Of a DNA stretch of 51,889 nt, positions 50,979 to 51,889 are shown one piece after another. Both the position numbers and the translations under genes were made by a program. Location of the stretch: the NCBI RefSeq assembly GCF_000422385.1, contig NZ_KE383821.1, forward strand, positions 1-51,889, read 5' to 3'. Source of the DNA: Microbacterium indicum DSM 19969. GTDB taxonomy: Bacteria > Actinomycetota > Actinomycetes > Actinomycetales > Microbacteriaceae. A model generated the notes under the pieces. That model saw only the letters and a list, made by a program, of their open reading frames with translations. It was not told where the DNA came from and searched no databases. Numbering within the stretch: the first letter of the stretch is position 1; each line of letters starts with the position of its first letter.

Positions 50979-51051
50979 TGCCCCTGACTGGACTCGAACC
51001 AGCGACGCACGGTTTAGGAAACCGACGCTCTATCCACTGAGCTACAGGGGC
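50979..51051 (-). tRNA. tRNA-Arg (anticodon CCT)
   Basis: The minus strand reads GCCCCTGTAGCTCAGTGG at the 5' end, anticodon loop TTCCTAA (CCU, reading AGG), T-arm GGTTCGAGTCC and acceptor CAGGGGC with discriminator A. Length 73 nt; CCA not encoded. The 3' end faces the integrase remnant; rare-arginine tRNAs are frequent integration sites. Confidence 0.95.
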
Positions 51052-51060
51052 GGACACGCC

Positions 51061-51094
51061 AAACGCGCCCCACCAGTCTAGGTGACGCGCGTTT
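51061..51094 (-). terminator. Terminator after lsr2
   Basis: AAACGCGC (51,061-51,068) pairs with GCGCGTTT (51,087-51,094), with an inner CACC/GGTG pairing; on the minus strand it starts 15 bp after the lsr2 stop. Confidence 0.6.
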
Positions 51095-51109
51095 CGCGGA
51101 TCGTGTGCG

Positions 51110-51460
51110 TCAGTGCGCGGCGTCGTACGCCTCGAGGATCGCCTCGGGCACCCGGCCGCGGTCGCTGACCGTGTGGCCCTGCTCGCGCGCCCACTTGCGG
51201 ACGGCGCTGAGGTCGCGGACCTTGCCGAGACGGCGGACCGCGGTGCGCTGGGGAGCCTTGACGGCGGAGCCGGCGAGCGTGCGACGCGCTGCGCCGATAT
51301 AAGGAGAGATGACCTCACGCAGCTTCTCCGCATTCTGCTCGGTGAGATCGATCTCGTAGCTCTTGCCGTCGAGAGAGAAGAGAACCGTCTCTCCCTCGCC
51401 CGGTTCGAGGACGGTGCCGTCGAGGTCGTCGACCAGCTGGTGAATCACTTTGCGTGCCAT
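51110..51460 (-). CDS. lsr2: Lsr2 nucleoid-associated protein
   Basis: This 116-aa H-NS-like protein bridges AT-rich DNA and silences foreign genes in actinobacteria. The N-terminal dimerisation domain (MARKVIHQLVDDLDGT, VLFSLDGKSYEIDLTEQNAEKL) and the C-terminal DNA-binding helices with the RGR hook (KWAREQGHTVSDRGRVPEAI) are complete. ATG 51460 gives the family-typical MARKVI start. It lies between tRNA-Arg and the HNH gene; a large inverted repeat separates it from the latter. Confidence 0.97.
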   Translation of the reverse strand: MARKVIHQLVDDLDGTVLEPGEGETVLFSLDGKSYEIDLTEQNAEKLREVISPYIGAARRTLAGSAVKAPQRTAVRRLGKVRDLSAVRKWAREQGHTVSDRGRVPEAILEAYDAAH

Positions 51461-51487
51461 GCGCCAACCATAGCGGAACTCTTTCTC

Positions 51488-51534
51488 ATTCCGCGAGACA
51501 TTTCTCAGAGAATCGGAGAAATGCCTCGCGGAAT
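51488..51534. repeat. 19-bp inverted repeat between HNH gene and lsr2
   Basis: ATTCCGCGAGACATTTCTC (51,488-51,506) and GAGAAATGCCTCGCGGAAT (51,516-51,534) are complementary at 18 of 19 positions with a 9-nt loop. It begins 4 bp after the HNH stop and 28 bp before the lsr2 start (minus strand). It could be the HNH terminator, an operator for lsr2, or both. AT-rich arm centres fit Lsr2 binding. Confidence 0.85.
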
Positions 51535-51537
51535 AGA

Positions 51538-51889
51538 TCAGGCCGCCATCGACAGATAAGGCTCCCAGGACGGCTCCGCCTTCTCGGAACCCCGGACGGC
51601 CCACGCGGATCCGCGCGGGGGCGCAGGCGTGAATCGCAGCTCCCATCCCATCTCGGCGGGAGTCCGATCGCTCTTCACGTTGTTGCACTTGAGGCACGCC
51701 GCGACGAGGTTCTCCCACGAGTCCTGACCGCCGCGCGAACGGGGCAGGACGTGGTCGATCGTCGTCGCGTGACGACCGCAGTATGCGCAGCGGTTCATAT
51801 CGCGGCGCAGGACGCCCCGACGGGTGACCGGCACGCGTCGCGAATGCGGAATGCGCACATACCGGCTGAGGACGATGACCGCGGGGCGA
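51538..51889 (-). CDS. HNH endonuclease, 3' part (cut by window edge)
   Basis: The frame is open to the right edge; the visible 116 residues include PAVIVLSRYVRIPHSRRV, typical of the actinobacterial HNH family. The nuclease core follows: CAYCGRHATTIDHVLPRSRGG, NLVAACLKCNNVKSDRTP with two CxxC zinc pairs and the catalytic His of IDHV. The true start lies outside the window (the family has about 165-170 residues), so the ATG at 51858 is not the start. Function in the host is unknown; DNA repair or recombination is usually assumed. Confidence 0.93.
   Translation of the reverse strand, partial: RPAVIVLSRYVRIPHSRRVPVTRRGVLRRDMNRCAYCGRHATTIDHVLPRSRGGQDSWENLVAACLKCNNVKSDRTPAEMGWELRFTPAPPRGSAWAVRGSEKAEPSWEPYLSMAA

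Overview
The window is about 70% GC and comes from a high-GC actinobacterium, most likely the Microbacteriaceae (Microbacterium or a close relative). Supporting signs are the rRNA leader type, Lsr2, an HNH gene beside lsr2, G/C-ending codons, many ATGA/GTGA gene overlaps, and a large protein ending in a degenerate endonuclease-like fold of the type I know from Microbacterium testaceum. Genus placement is inference.

Layout. 1-700: the 5' end of a 16S rRNA gene on the minus strand with leader and promoter. 700-11,600: accessory stretch in visible decay. It holds an intact aldo/keto reductase, an antiporter/AKR chimera, a frameshifted MFS pump coupled to an intact alcohol dehydrogenase, an XRE regulator, an intact ABC exporter beside a broken two-component system, a frameshifted merR and an AKR that has lost its start codon. 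11,777-15,826: a SigK-type module (MPT83-like fasciclin lipoprotein, DipZ, ECF sigma factor, RskA) with a candidate SigK promoter. 16,116-18,960: tRNA-Ala, a membrane protein and PoxB.

19,036-27,445: two divergent operons around a perfect palindrome. The minus operon encodes a cytosine-deaminase-like amidohydrolase, an NMT1/taurine-type ABC transporter, an FAD oxidase, a creatininase-family amidohydrolase and a PNPOx-like flavoprotein, all coupled by 4-bp overlaps. The plus operon encodes an XRE-cupin regulator and a VanB/PDR-type reductase. Together they look like uptake and stepwise oxidation/hydrolysis of a nitrogen compound I cannot identify. This is the best candidate for an undescribed pathway.

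27,507-41,028: GH3 glucosidase, an amidohydrolase lacking two metal ligands, RimJ-like acetyltransferase, GalU, 5-FCL, FmdB, MscL, a helicase-like protein with a dead Walker A, a Tag-family glycosylase lacking zinc ligands, and ActP with DUF485. 41,141-47,020: mannitol/sorbitol operon with a SorC regulator and repeated operators; the ABC transporter has no ATPase gene here.

47,069-50,895: accessory segment starting in a truncated transporter and ending in a dead tyrosine integrase next to tRNA-Arg(CCU). Its cargo is small proteins, an FHA protein, an SDR and a DUF7218-like protein. 50,979-51,889: tRNA-Arg, lsr2 and the 3' part of an HNH endonuclease gene cut by the window edge.
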